64,000 nt of DNA from Splendidivirga corallicola (GTDB lineage: Bacteria; Bacteroidota; Bacteroidia; Cytophagales; Cyclobacteriaceae): positions 701,189 to 765,188 of the forward strand of contig JAUJEA010000002.1 of the NCBI GenBank assembly GCA_030442035.1, written 5' to 3'. Shown here piece after piece: positions 36,718-45,901 of the stretch. Both the position numbers and the translations under genes were made by a program. The notes below the pieces were generated by a model that was not told the origin of the DNA, ran no database searches, and saw nothing but the letters and a program-made list of their open reading frames with translations. Numbering within the stretch: position 1 is the stretch's first letter; every line of letters starts with the position of its first letter.

Positions 36718-38184
36718 TTATGATTCGTTTAACATATCCAAAGTTTCGCCCAATATCTTCTTATCATCAAAAGGATTTCGTACTCCCTTTATTTCCTGAT
36801 ATGTTTCGTGTCCTTTCCCTGCAACCAAAATAATATCATGATTATCTGCCAAGGAACAAGCTGTCTTTATAGCTTCTTTTCTGTCTGTTATTGCCAGTGT
36901 CTTTTTAAAGTTACTTGGAGCAACTCCCTGCTGCATGTCCTTAATAATTGTATCGGGATCCTCGTCCCTGGGATTATCAGAGGTAAGAATCACTTTATCA
37001 CTATACTTCGTGGCGATGTTCGCCATTATTGGTCTTTTCTCTTTATCCCTGTTTCCTCCACATCCTACCACTGTTATTACTTTTTCATTTCCTGTTCTGA
37101 ACTCCTTTATTGTAGATAATACATTTTCCAAAGCATCCGGTGTATGTGCATAGTCTACAATAGCTGCAATGTTTGTTCTGGTATTGACAAGTTCGAATCT
37201 TCCCGGGGCGGTTGACAGTTCCGACAGGCAAGTCAGTACATCTTCACTGTTTTCACCTAGTAAAACAGCAGCAGCATAAATTCCGATCAGATTGTATGCA
37301 TTGAAGGCTCCTATCAACTTAAACCATACATTTTGATGGTCTATTTCCAACTCCAGTCCCTGTAGCGTATTGGATAAAATTTTAGCCTTAAAATCACAAA
37401 GTGTTCTTAGCGCAAAAGTCTTTTTAGTTGCCTTGGTATTCTGCAACATCACCAATCCTCTTTTGTCATCCGCATTGACCAATGCAAATGATGAGGATGA
37501 TAAACCATCAAATAGTAGCTTCTTTGCTTTTATATATTCATCGAATGTTTTGTGATAGTCCAAATGATCATGTGAAATATTGGTGAAAATGGCGCCGGTA
37601 AAATCAAGGCCTGCCACCCTACCCTGCACAAGCGCATGCGAACTCACTTCCATGAAACAATGTGTACAGGAACGCTCCAACATCTCAGCTAACAACTTGT
37701 TCAAAGTCAGGGCATCAGGGGTCGTGTGTGTTGCCGGGAGGACTTCTTCATTAATATAATTATTCACTGTTGAGATCAGTCCGACATTATATCCCAGTTT
37801 TCCAAAAAGCTGATGCATCAACACAACTGTGGTAGTTTTGCCATTGGTACCTGTAACACCTACAAGCTTCAGTTTGGAAGAAGGATTACCATAAAAATTT
37901 GAGGCTATTCTTCCCAATGCCGTCCCACTATCAGCGACTTCGATGAAAGTTACATTATCAGGAAATTGCTTTGGGAGTTTTTCACAAACAATAGCTGTCG
38001 CCCCTTTTTCCACAGCGGAATTAATAAATTGGTGGCCATCAACCTGTGTTCCAACAACAGCAACAAAGAGACTATTCGGCTCCACTTTTCTGGAATCGAA
38101 TTGGACATTATGGATCTCCAGATCAGTATTGCCTGAAACACTGATCAAGGAAACTTTGTATAATATGTCTCTAAGAATTGCCAT
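36718..38184 (-). CDS. murE: UDP-MurNAc-tripeptide ligase MurE
   Basis: 488 residues. The ATP motif LVGVTGTNGKTTTVVLM, the carbamylated Lys region and NISHDHLDYHKTFDEY, and the C-terminal IVDYAHTPDALENVL are present. The amino acid-specificity motif reads TSDNPRDEDPDTIIKDM; DNPR matches the meso-diaminopimelate type, so the peptidoglycan peptide probably carries mDAP. Its ATG overlaps the stop of ftsI (TAATG). No murF lies in this cluster, as is common in the phylum. Confidence 0.96.
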   Translation of the reverse strand: MAILRDILYKVSLISVSGNTDLEIHNVQFDSRKVEPNSLFVAVVGTQVDGHQFINSAVEKGATAIVCEKLPKQFPDNVTFIEVADSGTALGRIASNFYGNPSSKLKLVGVTGTNGKTTTVVLMHQLFGKLGYNVGLISTVNNYINEEVLPATHTTPDALTLNKLLAEMLERSCTHCFMEVSSHALVQGRVAGLDFTGAIFTNISHDHLDYHKTFDEYIKAKKLLFDGLSSSSFALVNADDKRGLVMLQNTKATKKTFALRTLCDFKAKILSNTLQGLELEIDHQNVWFKLIGAFNAYNLIGIYAAAVLLGENSEDVLTCLSELSTAPGRFELVNTRTNIAAIVDYAHTPDALENVLSTIKEFRTGNEKVITVVGCGGNRDKEKRPIMANIATKYSDKVILTSDNPRDEDPDTIIKDMQQGVAPSNFKKTLAITDRKEAIKTACSLADNHDIILVAGKGHETYQEIKGVRNPFDDKKILGETLDMLNES

Positions 38185-40286
38185 TAACCCAATTTGAGTG
38201 TAATTCTATTACCTTTTGTTACTTTCTTACCAGGTGAGATCGATTGTTCTGTCACTCTTCCTTTTCCCTTAAATAATACCTGCAATCCATTGTTCTCCAG
38301 AACATAGATCGCATCGCGCAAGGTCATTCCTACTACATCCGGCACTGTGTAGGGATGGATCCTATTTGGTCTCCATTTTACAGCAAGATTACTTCTTTGA
38401 GATTTCACCCACGCCTCATCGGTTTGTGAGTGATTTGAAATACCCAACTCATTGCACAGCAATTTTAGGTCCTCCTGATTTCCAGCTCTTATGACAGGAA
38501 AAATACCGGAAGGTCTTTCCCAATCACCGGCCATCGCTTCTTGCATTTGAATATCAAGTGCATATATCTTGTCAGCAATCTCTTTAAACACAGGCGCTGC
38601 CACATCACTACCATATTGTTTATAGCCTTTGGGGTTATCAATCACTACAATACAACTATACCGGGGGTTTCTTGCTGGAAAATATCCTGCAAATGAAGTA
38701 TAATACTCCCTTTTATAACCTCCGCCTTTCTTTACTTTCTTTGAGGTTCCCGTTTTCCCGGCTATTTTATAATAACTGTTTTTTATATTACTGGCAGTGC
38801 CATTTTCAACAACTCCTTCCAATAAAACCTTCACTTTCTCCAGGGTGCTCTTTGAACAAACTTTTTTGGTAATCACTGATGAAGTATAACTGTCAATGGT
38901 TTTACCTGCCTTACTAACACGCTTTACAATAATCGGTCTGATCATTTTGCCATTATTGGCAATAGCATTGAAGAAAGTCAGGGTTTGTAAGGGTGTCATA
39001 TGCAGCTCATGTCCAATAGACATCCAGGGCAAAGTGGTTCCACTCCATGTTTTGTCCTCCGGCGTTTTAATATAAGGAACACCTTCTCCAATCAGCTGAA
39101 ATCCAATAGGTCTTGTCAACCCAAATCGATCAAGGTATTTGATGAATTTATGTGGATTAGATCCAAAATGTGTATTCACCATTTTGGAAACGGCAATATT
39201 GGATGATTTTTCAAAAGCTTGTTTTACTGTGATTTTCCCATAACCTCCATATTTATCATCAGGCATTATGCGATCATAATATTGGAATTTTCCATCCCCT
39301 GCATTAATAGTGTCTGTCAGACGGACATTAGAATCTTCCAATAAGGCAATCATGGATGCCAACTTAAAGGTAGATCCTGGTTCGGTTGCATCCTGCACTG
39401 CATAATTGTATATCTCACGATAATCTATGCGTTCTCCACGTACGTATCTTTTCAGATTAGCAATGGCTTTTATCTCTCCTGTTTCTACTTCCATGATCAC
39501 CGCGCAGCCATAATCTGCCTGAAGGTTTTGAAGCCCTCTAATCAAGGCATCACTTGTAATATCCTGTAAATTAATATCAATGGTGGTTTCAATATCCAAA
39601 CCATCGACTGAGGGAACTTCGGATCCATCATTTACAGGTTTCCAGTTGCCTCCCGCAATTTTTTGATATAATGCTTTTCCATCACGGCCAGCCAATTTAT
39701 CATTAAAGCTATATTCCAGCCCGGCACCATAATTGTCCTCATTCAAATAACCTATAGTTCTGAAGCCGAGCCCTGTAAAAGGCCTGAATCTTTTATCAAC
39801 CTTTTCGAAGATCACTCCACCTTTCAGCCTGCCCTGCCTGAATATTGGCCATCTGGACATCATTTTCCGTTCGCGATAGTTGATCTTTTTTGTTGACAAC
39901 AGCAGGTACCTTTTTTTGGATGACCTGGCCGTTTTTATTTTTCTCTTATAATATTCCTTATCTCCTTCTTTAAAATGCTTTGAAAGCAAAAGTGATAACG
40001 AATCCAAACCATGCCTGAAACTATCTCCCTGGGCTATATACGGATCAAAGGCTACTCTGAAAAAAGGAAGAGACGTTGCCAATAAGCTACCATTGTCAGA
40101 ATAAATATTCCCCCTGGTTGCCTTTACGGTGCGATATTGAAGACCAATATCCTCGGCCATTTGCTTCCATTGATCACCTTCAACATATTGAACACGGACA
40201 ATTCTGACTATGATGGCCACAGCAAATATGAAGACAGCAAGGAAAGCTAATCTAGCTCTTATTAATATGGCTCTTTTAATATTCAC
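38184..40286 (-). CDS. ftsI: Septal penicillin-binding protein FtsI (PBP3-type transpeptidase with PASTA domain)
   Basis: 700 residues. One membrane anchor (about 13-30) and a periplasmic pedestal domain (about 55-230) are followed by the transpeptidase: SxxK in EPGSTFKLASMIALL, SxN in EKSSNIAVSKMV and KTG in IAGKTGTSKK. A single PASTA domain ends the protein (about 637-700: VPDVVGMTLRDAIYVL). It cross-links peptidoglycan at the division site with FtsW. The start overlaps ftsL by 11 bases. Confidence 0.95.
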   Translation of the reverse strand: MNIKRAILIRARLAFLAVFIFAVAIIVRIVRVQYVEGDQWKQMAEDIGLQYRTVKATRGNIYSDNGSLLATSLPFFRVAFDPYIAQGDSFRHGLDSLSLLLSKHFKEGDKEYYKRKIKTARSSKKRYLLLSTKKINYRERKMMSRWPIFRQGRLKGGVIFEKVDKRFRPFTGLGFRTIGYLNEDNYGAGLEYSFNDKLAGRDGKALYQKIAGGNWKPVNDGSEVPSVDGLDIETTIDINLQDITSDALIRGLQNLQADYGCAVIMEVETGEIKAIANLKRYVRGERIDYREIYNYAVQDATEPGSTFKLASMIALLEDSNVRLTDTINAGDGKFQYYDRIMPDDKYGGYGKITVKQAFEKSSNIAVSKMVNTHFGSNPHKFIKYLDRFGLTRPIGFQLIGEGVPYIKTPEDKTWSGTTLPWMSIGHELHMTPLQTLTFFNAIANNGKMIRPIIVKRVSKAGKTIDSYTSSVITKKVCSKSTLEKVKVLLEGVVENGTASNIKNSYYKIAGKTGTSKKVKKGGGYKREYYTSFAGYFPARNPRYSCIVVIDNPKGYKQYGSDVAAPVFKEIADKIYALDIQMQEAMAGDWERPSGIFPVIRAGNQEDLKLLCNELGISNHSQTDEAWVKSQRSNLAVKWRPNRIHPYTVPDVVGMTLRDAIYVLENNGLQVLFKGKGRVTEQSISPGKKVTKGNRITLKLG

Positions 40287-40650
40287 CCTTTTTTACTATT
40301 ATTTTAACAGGTGGTTTTGAACTTTCTTTTAATCCTAAGTTTTCAACTTTTTTTGCAACCTCTGATTGCAACCTTGCATGCATATAATCCGCCTGAAGTG
40401 TTCTGAAATCTGCTCTGAGATCCTCAACCTCTTCTTTTATCTTATCAATTTTTCTTATGGTTTTTTCGGCATAATGGACATTTCCTATATAACATATCCC
40501 AATGGCTGATATGAAGAGTATATAGGGCAAGTACTTTATAGGCAAGCCATTCTCAAACAGACCATTGATACTAATGTGTTTCTCAATAAATGAAAAAACA
40601 CTTTTCCTGTTTTGATTATTCTGACTTACTCTATAAGTATTTTTTGTCAT
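40276..40650 (-). CDS. ftsL: FtsL-like cell division protein
   Basis: 124 residues: a cytoplasmic tail (about 1-40), one membrane helix (about 42-60, YLPYILFISAIGICYIG) and a periplasmic coiled coil (about 65-110, KIDKIKEEVEDLRADFRTLQ). Position between rsmH and ftsI and the single-helix plus coiled-coil plan identify it as FtsL, which joins FtsQ, FtsB and FtsW/FtsI. Sequence conservation in this family is low, so the call rests mostly on context. It starts 2 bases after rsmH and overlaps ftsI by 11. Confidence 0.8.
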   Translation of the reverse strand: MTKNTYRVSQNNQNRKSVFSFIEKHISINGLFENGLPIKYLPYILFISAIGICYIGNVHYAEKTIRKIDKIKEEVEDLRADFRTLQADYMHARLQSEVAKKVENLGLKESSKPPVKIIVKKGEY

Positions 40651-40652
40651 GC

Positions 40653-41555
40653 TTAATTCCTTTCGGCAATTCTCAGTTTTGCACTTCTTGCTCTGTTATT
40701 TAAGTTTATCTCATCTTCAGAAGCTTCAATTGGTTTTTTGCTTACAGGACTAAATGGTCTGATTATATTACCATAAAAGTCTTTTTCTACCTCTCCGAAA
40801 AATTTCCCTTTATTCATATAATTTTTAACTAACCTGTCTTCCAAAGAGTGATATGACACAATGACCAATCTACCTTTGGGCTTTAAGATATCTGCGCATT
40901 GTTGAAGCATTTCCTTCAGGGCCTCCATTTCATTATTAACCTCTATCCTGATTGCCTGAAACACTTGTGCATAATATTTAAATATTCTCCCCTTCGGAGC
41001 ATTTTTATCAAGAACTTCTTTCAGTTCCTGAATAGTCTTGATTTCTTTTTGTGTTCTTGCTGCTACAATCTGTTTGGCCAGTGTCTTTGCATTTTTTATT
41101 TCCCCATAAATACCAAACATTTTATGCAGCTCTTCTTCACTATAGCTATTAACAACCTCCCTGGCAGTCAACGCTGCTTTAGGGTCCATTCGCATATCCA
41201 GCGCAGCATCAAACCTTGTTGAAAAACCTCTTTCTGGCGTATCAATTTGATGGGATGAAACACCCAAATCGGCCAATATGCCATCAATCTTTTTTGCACC
41301 GTGCAGTTTCAAATACTTTTTAAAATACCTGAAATTAGCAGCTATGAATGTAAAAGAACTGTTTGTGATCTCATCAGCATTTACTTTTGCATCAGGGTCC
41401 TGATCAAAACCGTATAACTGTCCACCCTTCAACCTATTTAAAATCTCTTTGCTATGTCCACCTCCACCAAAGGTCAAATCGACATATACACCATCCGGTT
41501 TAATATTTAACGCCTCCAAACACTCTTTTAACATTACCGGCCGATGGTAATCCAT
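40653..41555 (-). CDS. rsmH: 16S rRNA (cytosine(1402)-N4)-methyltransferase RsmH
   Basis: 300 residues. The N-terminal HRPVMLKECLEAL and the SAM-binding YVDLTFGGGGHSKEIL, then GILADLGVSSHQIDTPERGFS and the C-terminal SYHSLEDRLVKNYM are diagnostic of RsmH (MraW). It methylates C1402 of 16S rRNA. It is the second dcw gene, 12 bp after mraZ. Confidence 0.97.
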   Translation of the reverse strand: MDYHRPVMLKECLEALNIKPDGVYVDLTFGGGGHSKEILNRLKGGQLYGFDQDPDAKVNADEITNSSFTFIAANFRYFKKYLKLHGAKKIDGILADLGVSSHQIDTPERGFSTRFDAALDMRMDPKAALTAREVVNSYSEEELHKMFGIYGEIKNAKTLAKQIVAARTQKEIKTIQELKEVLDKNAPKGRIFKYYAQVFQAIRIEVNNEMEALKEMLQQCADILKPKGRLVIVSYHSLEDRLVKNYMNKGKFFGEVEKDFYGNIIRPFSPVSKKPIEASEDEINLNNRARSAKLRIAERN

Positions 41556-41567
41556 GTTTAATCTATC

Positions 41568-42038
41568 TTAACCCTTTTTTTCCTGGTTCTTTTTCTCCAA
41601 GATCCTCTTGCTCAAATCTTTGAATTGCTGCTCATCTTTGACTTCATATTTTGATTCGAAGGTTTCCGGGTTCCAAATTTCCATCCTTTGTCTCACACCA
41701 ATTACTAAAACCTCTTTTTGGAGGTTTAACGCTTGTTGAAATTTTTTTGGAATAAGAAAGCGGAAATTATTGTCCATTTCCACTTCGTCAATACCACGCA
41801 TGAAATTACGTTCGAATTCCCTTACTTCCGGGTCCAATTCATCCAGGTTTTCATAGCGCTTTATCATCTTCTCAAATTCAACAAGAGGATAAATTGTTAT
41901 GCACTGATCAAAGCTCTTCTGGAGCATTAGTGTACGCGTATGTTCTTTAGGTAATTTATTTTTCAGGCGCGCGGGAAGCATTAGTCTGCCTTTGGCATCC
42001 AGCTTACATAAAAACTCGCCCGAAAATAATGAAGTCAT
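41568..42038 (-). CDS. mraZ: Transcriptional regulator MraZ
   Basis: 156 residues with two SpoVT/AbrB-like domains: FLCKLDAKGRLMLPARLKNK near the start and VEMDNNFRFLIPKKFQQAL in the middle. The second copy lacks the usual DxxGR form (DNNFR). MraZ binds short tandem repeats ahead of its own gene and represses dcw transcription in other bacteria. Four such repeats are visible upstream (see the operator entry). It is the first gene of the cluster. Confidence 0.96.
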   Translation of the reverse strand: MTSLFSGEFLCKLDAKGRLMLPARLKNKLPKEHTRTLMLQKSFDQCITIYPLVEFEKMIKRYENLDELDPEVREFERNFMRGIDEVEMDNNFRFLIPKKFQQALNLQKEVLVIGVRQRMEIWNPETFESKYEVKDEQQFKDLSKRILEKKNQEKKG

Positions 42039-42068
42039 GTACTAATGCGCTTTGAACACTCTAATAAA

Positions 42069-42076
42069 CAAAAGTA
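42069..42076 (-). promoter_or_regulatory. Probable -7 element of the dcw promoter
   Basis: TACTTTTG on the minus strand matches the TAnnTTTG consensus. It would start transcription near 42062, about 24 bases before the mraZ ATG at 42038. Confidence 0.6.
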
Positions 42077-42088
42077 AGAAAAATTCTC

Positions 42089-42131
42089 CCACTTTCTACC
42101 ACAATATACCAAATTTTTCCAATTTTTGGCA
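42089..42131 (-). promoter_or_regulatory. Predicted MraZ operator: four TGG repeats at 10-bp spacing
   Basis: On the minus strand TGG occurs at 42121, 42111, 42101 and 42091, exactly every 10 bases, with sequences TGGAAAAATT, TGGTATATTG, TGGTAGAAAG and TGGGAGAATT. A weaker TGC copy precedes at 42131. E. coli MraZ binds TGGGN repeats separated by five bases, the same period. The array lies immediately upstream of the -7 element and overlaps where the -33 region would be, so bound MraZ should block the promoter. Confidence 0.7.
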
Positions 42132-42248
42132 CGAGCTTCCACATTTCGCACAGAAGCGACAGCATTTATGACATTTCCATTTCCTGGCTTTTCACTGAGG
42201 AGGTTCAGTGTGAATTAATATGAATATAAATAAAATACACTTTATTGG

Positions 42249-43454
42249 TTACGAAATAGCTTTTTCATTCCTTAATCTATCAATTTTCTGCTGGTTGTAA
42301 GATAAAATATCTTTTAAGATCTCGGTAGTATGTTCACCAATCAATGGCGGTGGAGCGAAGTGGGAGGTCATCCCAAAAATAGTTGATTTGGCAGCCATAT
42401 TTTTCACACCTTTCAAACTTACCCGGTTTTGAGTGTGATCGGTGATCAGCATGTTTTTAGCGAGATCCTGACTAAAAACTTCTTCCAGGTTATTCACAGA
42501 TCCTGCAGGAATCCTATTATTATGCAATCTAATGAGTATTTCTTTCTTTGGAAAGTTTTTTATTTTCCGCTCCAAGATTAAAAGTAAATCATCCCGGTTT
42601 TTTACTCTCTCAGCATTATTTGCAAATTTGGGATTCGTCGCCAACTCCTCACATTCAATGATTTTGCACAAAGATTGAAACTGTTTATCAGTTCCTACAG
42701 CCAAGATAATTTCATGATCATCAGAGGTTTTAAAAGTATTCCCATAAGGGCAGATATTAGGATGTCCGGATCCCATCTTTTCCGGAACCTGTCCCGCTAC
42801 CAGGTAGTTACTTGCCTGGTTGGCCAATGAGGATATGGCAGCATCGTACAGAGAAACGGTCACCTGTTTGCCTTTTCCATTCTTCATTCTATCGATCATC
42901 GCAATCAAAACCGCTTCTTTAAGGTGGTGTGCAGCCAAAATATCTATCAAAGCCACTGGCATTTTCAAGCGACTCCCTCCTGGCTCACCATTCATATACA
43001 TGAACCCTGATTCAGCCTGAATAATTGCGTCATAACCCGTTCGGGGATCATCATCGCCATATCCAGTTATTTGCCCATAGATAAGTTGGGGGTTTATAGA
43101 GGCCAATGTCTGATAATCAACCTTTAGCTTTTCGGCATCCCCGGCCTTGTAACTTGCAATAACCACATCTATTTTTCCCACCAGTTGATGTATAATTTCA
43201 AGTCCTTTTATTTTATTCAGGTCGATCGCCATTGACTTTTTACTCCAGTTGGTTGATGCGAAATAGGCAGATATCTCGCCTTGCTCATTTTTGAGTTTCC
43301 AATGTCTCGTTACATCTCCGTTTGTCAGCAGATTTTCTACTTTGATCACATCAGCGCCAAGCTCTGCAAAGAATTGACCTACCGAAGGTCCAGCCAGGAC
43401 CGAGGCCAGTTCCAATACTTTGAGGTCGGAAAATATTTGTTTATTTTGTGCCAC
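42249..43454 (-). CDS. CaiB/BaiF family III CoA-transferase
   Basis: 401 residues. The N-terminus KVLELASVLAGPSVGQFFAELGADVIKVE and the CoA-binding region GDVTRHWKL, with the conserved catalytic Asp in YDAIIQAESGFMYMNGEPG, are characteristic of CaiB/BaiF enzymes. They move CoA between carboxylic acids. The exact substrate is not visible. It is divergent from the TlpA lipoprotein gene; the two starts are only 19 bases apart, so the promoters overlap the 5' ends. Confidence 0.88.
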   Translation of the reverse strand: MAQNKQIFSDLKVLELASVLAGPSVGQFFAELGADVIKVENLLTNGDVTRHWKLKNEQGEISAYFASTNWSKKSMAIDLNKIKGLEIIHQLVGKIDVVIASYKAGDAEKLKVDYQTLASINPQLIYGQITGYGDDDPRTGYDAIIQAESGFMYMNGEPGGSRLKMPVALIDILAAHHLKEAVLIAMIDRMKNGKGKQVTVSLYDAAISSLANQASNYLVAGQVPEKMGSGHPNICPYGNTFKTSDDHEIILAVGTDKQFQSLCKIIECEELATNPKFANNAERVKNRDDLLLILERKIKNFPKKEILIRLHNNRIPAGSVNNLEEVFSQDLAKNMLITDHTQNRVSLKGVKNMAAKSTIFGMTSHFAPPPLIGEHTTEILKDILSYNQQKIDRLRNEKAIS

Positions 43455-43473
43455 CTTACTTTACAAATTAACC

Positions 43474-44739
43474 ATGGTAAAATTATCAAGTTTAGCATTA
43501 GTTTTTACATTTTCCTGTCTTGTATTACTCTCTTGCCAAACTTCAAAAGATTCAACTCCTAATTTAACTACCGGGATTTGGCGGGGAATAATTGAGGTGC
43601 AGGGGAATGAACTACCCTTTAACTTCGAGGTAATACAACAAGTCGATTCATCCTATGCATTAAACTTTATCAACGGTGAAGAAAAAATATATGTGGATGA
43701 GGTAGAGATTGTTGATGATTCATTGTTCATTACCATGCATATTTTTGATATTGAAATACGCGCCAAAATAAAGGATAGGGCATTAACCGGTATCTATAAA
43801 AAGAACTATTTGGAGGATTATGTATTACCCTTCAAGGCGCAACACGGAGTGAGCTATCGGTTTGAACCATCTAATCAACCTGCTTCTACAGACTTCGGTG
43901 GTAAATGGTCTGTGACTTTTGTTGATGAAGAAGGTGTAAAAAATGAATCGGTTGGTATTTTCGAAGAAAGAGATGGTCAACTCTTTGGTACTTTTCTGAC
44001 GACCACAGGGGATTACAGGTTTCTCGAAGGATCTGTGAGAGGCAATGAAATGGCTCTCAGCACCTATGATGGGAACCATGCTTTTTTGTTTAAAGCAAAG
44101 GCACTTAGTGAGGACTCTCTTAAGGGTGATTTTTGGTCGGGAAAGACCTGGCATGAGACATGGACGGCAGTGCGCAATGATAATGCTTCACTACCGGATG
44201 CGAACTCACTGACCTATCTTAAAGATGGTTATGATAAAATCTCGTTTTCCTTTCCTGGCCTCGATGGAAATCTGGTTAGCCTGGATGATGAAAAGTACAA
44301 AAACAAAGTTGTTTTGCTACAAATATTCGGGACTTGGTGCCCCAATTGCATGGATGAGACACGGTTCTATGCTGACTGGTATCGACAGAACAAAGAAAGG
44401 GATATAGCCATCATAGGATTGGCTTATGAGCAAAAAGATGATTTTGAGTATGCCAAAGGTCGAATTGAAAAAATGATTAAAAAATTAAATGTGGAATACG
44501 ACTACGTGGTAGCTGGAATTTCAGATAAAGAAGAGGCGGCTAAAACCCTGCCGATGCTCAACCATGTACTTTCATATCCGACCACAATTTTTCTGGATAA
44601 AAAAGGGGATGTAAGAAGAATTCATACCGGTTTTACAGGCCCGGGGACAGGTGTTTACTACGAGCAATTTGTGGAGGATTTTAATGCTTTTATGGAATTA
44701 CTTTTAACGGAAGAAACAGATAATCACAGGAGTAGTTAG
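43474..44739 (+). CDS. TlpA-family thioredoxin-like lipoprotein
   Basis: 421 residues from ATG 43474; the frame extends to ATG 43420, but that start would lie inside the divergent gene and precede the signal peptide. A lipobox (LVLLSC, Cys about 21) anchors it in a membrane. An N-terminal beta-rich part (about 30-250) precedes an AhpC/TSA-TlpA thioredoxin domain (about 265-415) with redox motif CPNC in GTWCPNCMDETRF. It acts in the periplasm or on the surface in thiol reduction, probably with an associated electron donor. The downstream polyprenyl synthetase gene is convergent. Confidence 0.85.
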   Translation: MVKLSSLALVFTFSCLVLLSCQTSKDSTPNLTTGIWRGIIEVQGNELPFNFEVIQQVDSSYALNFINGEEKIYVDEVEIVDDSLFITMHIFDIEIRAKIKDRALTGIYKKNYLEDYVLPFKAQHGVSYRFEPSNQPASTDFGGKWSVTFVDEEGVKNESVGIFEERDGQLFGTFLTTTGDYRFLEGSVRGNEMALSTYDGNHAFLFKAKALSEDSLKGDFWSGKTWHETWTAVRNDNASLPDANSLTYLKDGYDKISFSFPGLDGNLVSLDDEKYKNKVVLLQIFGTWCPNCMDETRFYADWYRQNKERDIAIIGLAYEQKDDFEYAKGRIEKMIKKLNVEYDYVVAGISDKEEAAKTLPMLNHVLSYPTTIFLDKKGDVRRIHTGFTGPGTGVYYEQFVEDFNAFMELLLTEETDNHRSS

Positions 44740-44850
44740 CCGGAGGTATTGAGTAATGTTGAGTTTTTAGTTTTGAATTGTGAATTTCATCCGTTGACAA
44801 TCCTTCTTTCAGCCTAAATCTTTCTTCTAAAATCTTGTTTTTGAGCCGTT

Positions 44851-45825
44851 TTACTTTGTCCGCTCTATGGTAAACTTAATTAGTTGTGAAAGTGAAGTTT
44901 TGTATACAGAATCTTCAAAACGATCAATTATATCACAAGCTTCCTGGTAGTATCGACCCATAACTTCATTGGCATATGCTATCCCACCAGATTGTTTCAC
45001 ATAATCAATTACTTCTGACACCTTCTTTGGCTTGTGACTTTGATTTTTAATTATGTTGGTTATTCTCCTTTTTTCTGACCAACTGGATTTATTGAGGGCA
45101 TAGATTAAAGGAAGTGTCATTTTTTTTTCTTTGATATCAATTCCCAAGGGCTTTCCAATTTCTTCGGAACCATAATCAAATAAATCATCTTTAATTTGAA
45201 AGGCCATTCCTACTTTCTCACCAAAGCTTCGCATATTTCTTACTACCTCTTCAGAGGCTCCTGATGAGCAGGCGCCTACAGCACAGCAGGAAGCAATCAA
45301 TGAGGCAGTTTTCTGCCTAATGATTTCATAATACACATCTTCTGTGATATCCAGGTTGCGGGCTTTTTCCATCTGAAGCAGCTCTCCCTCGCTCATCTCC
45401 TTCACCGCTTCAGATACTATTTTTAAAAGATCGTAATCACCGTGATCAACGGAAAGCAATAGTCCTCTTGACAGCAGATAATCACCCACAAGTACGGCTA
45501 TTTTATTTTTCCAAAGTGCATTGATTGAAAAAAAACCACGGCGATAGTTGGCATCATCTACTACATCATCATGAACCAAAGTTGCAGTATGGAGTAGTTC
45601 TATGAGAGAAGCTCCTCTATAGGTGGGCTCACTAATCCCACCAGAAACACCGGCACTCAGGAAAACAAACATAGGACGCATTTGTTTTCCTTTGCGCTTG
45701 ACAATATAACTCATTATTTTGTCAAGTAGGAGGACTTTACTCTTCATAGATGCCCGGAACTTTTTTTCAAATTCCTGCATTTCTGAAGCAATCGGTGCCT
45801 GGATATCTTTTAGCTTGAGGCTCAT
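44851..45825 (-). CDS. Polyprenyl synthetase family protein (isoprenyl diphosphate synthase)
   Basis: 324 residues from ATG 45825 (ATG 45843 would add six). First aspartate-rich motif is LVHDDVVDDANYRRG, second is IKDDLFDYGSEEIG, with GKQMRPMFVFLSAG at the start. It joins isopentenyl diphosphate units, most likely to make the long chain of menaquinone or undecaprenyl lipid carriers. The start is chosen because a well-spaced promoter (TTTG, 19 bases, TATAATTG at 45848-45841) would place the mRNA start after 45843. Confidence 0.9.
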   Translation of the reverse strand: MSLKLKDIQAPIASEMQEFEKKFRASMKSKVLLLDKIMSYIVKRKGKQMRPMFVFLSAGVSGGISEPTYRGASLIELLHTATLVHDDVVDDANYRRGFFSINALWKNKIAVLVGDYLLSRGLLLSVDHGDYDLLKIVSEAVKEMSEGELLQMEKARNLDITEDVYYEIIRQKTASLIASCCAVGACSSGASEEVVRNMRSFGEKVGMAFQIKDDLFDYGSEEIGKPLGIDIKEKKMTLPLIYALNKSSWSEKRRITNIIKNQSHKPKKVSEVIDYVKQSGGIAYANEVMGRYYQEACDIIDRFEDSVYKTSLSQLIKFTIERTK

Positions 45826-45840
45826 TGATTTTTCGTGGTA

Positions 45841-45871
45841 CAATTATACTATCAAAAATTACCAAAGCAAA
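45841..45871 (-). promoter_or_regulatory. Promoter of the polyprenyl synthetase gene
   Basis: Minus strand: -33 TTTG (45871-45868), 19-base spacer, -7 TATAATTG (45848-45841), one mismatch from TAnnTTTG. It implies a very short leader before ATG 45825. Confidence 0.5.
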
Positions 45872-45901
45872 GGGAAGGAATTCAAATTTAAATATTAACC
45901 A

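Noticed and set aside
43420..43473. Upstream extension of the TlpA lipoprotein from ATG 43420
   Set aside because: It overlaps the divergent CoA transferase and displaces the signal peptide; ATG 43474 is followed directly by a lipoprotein signal.
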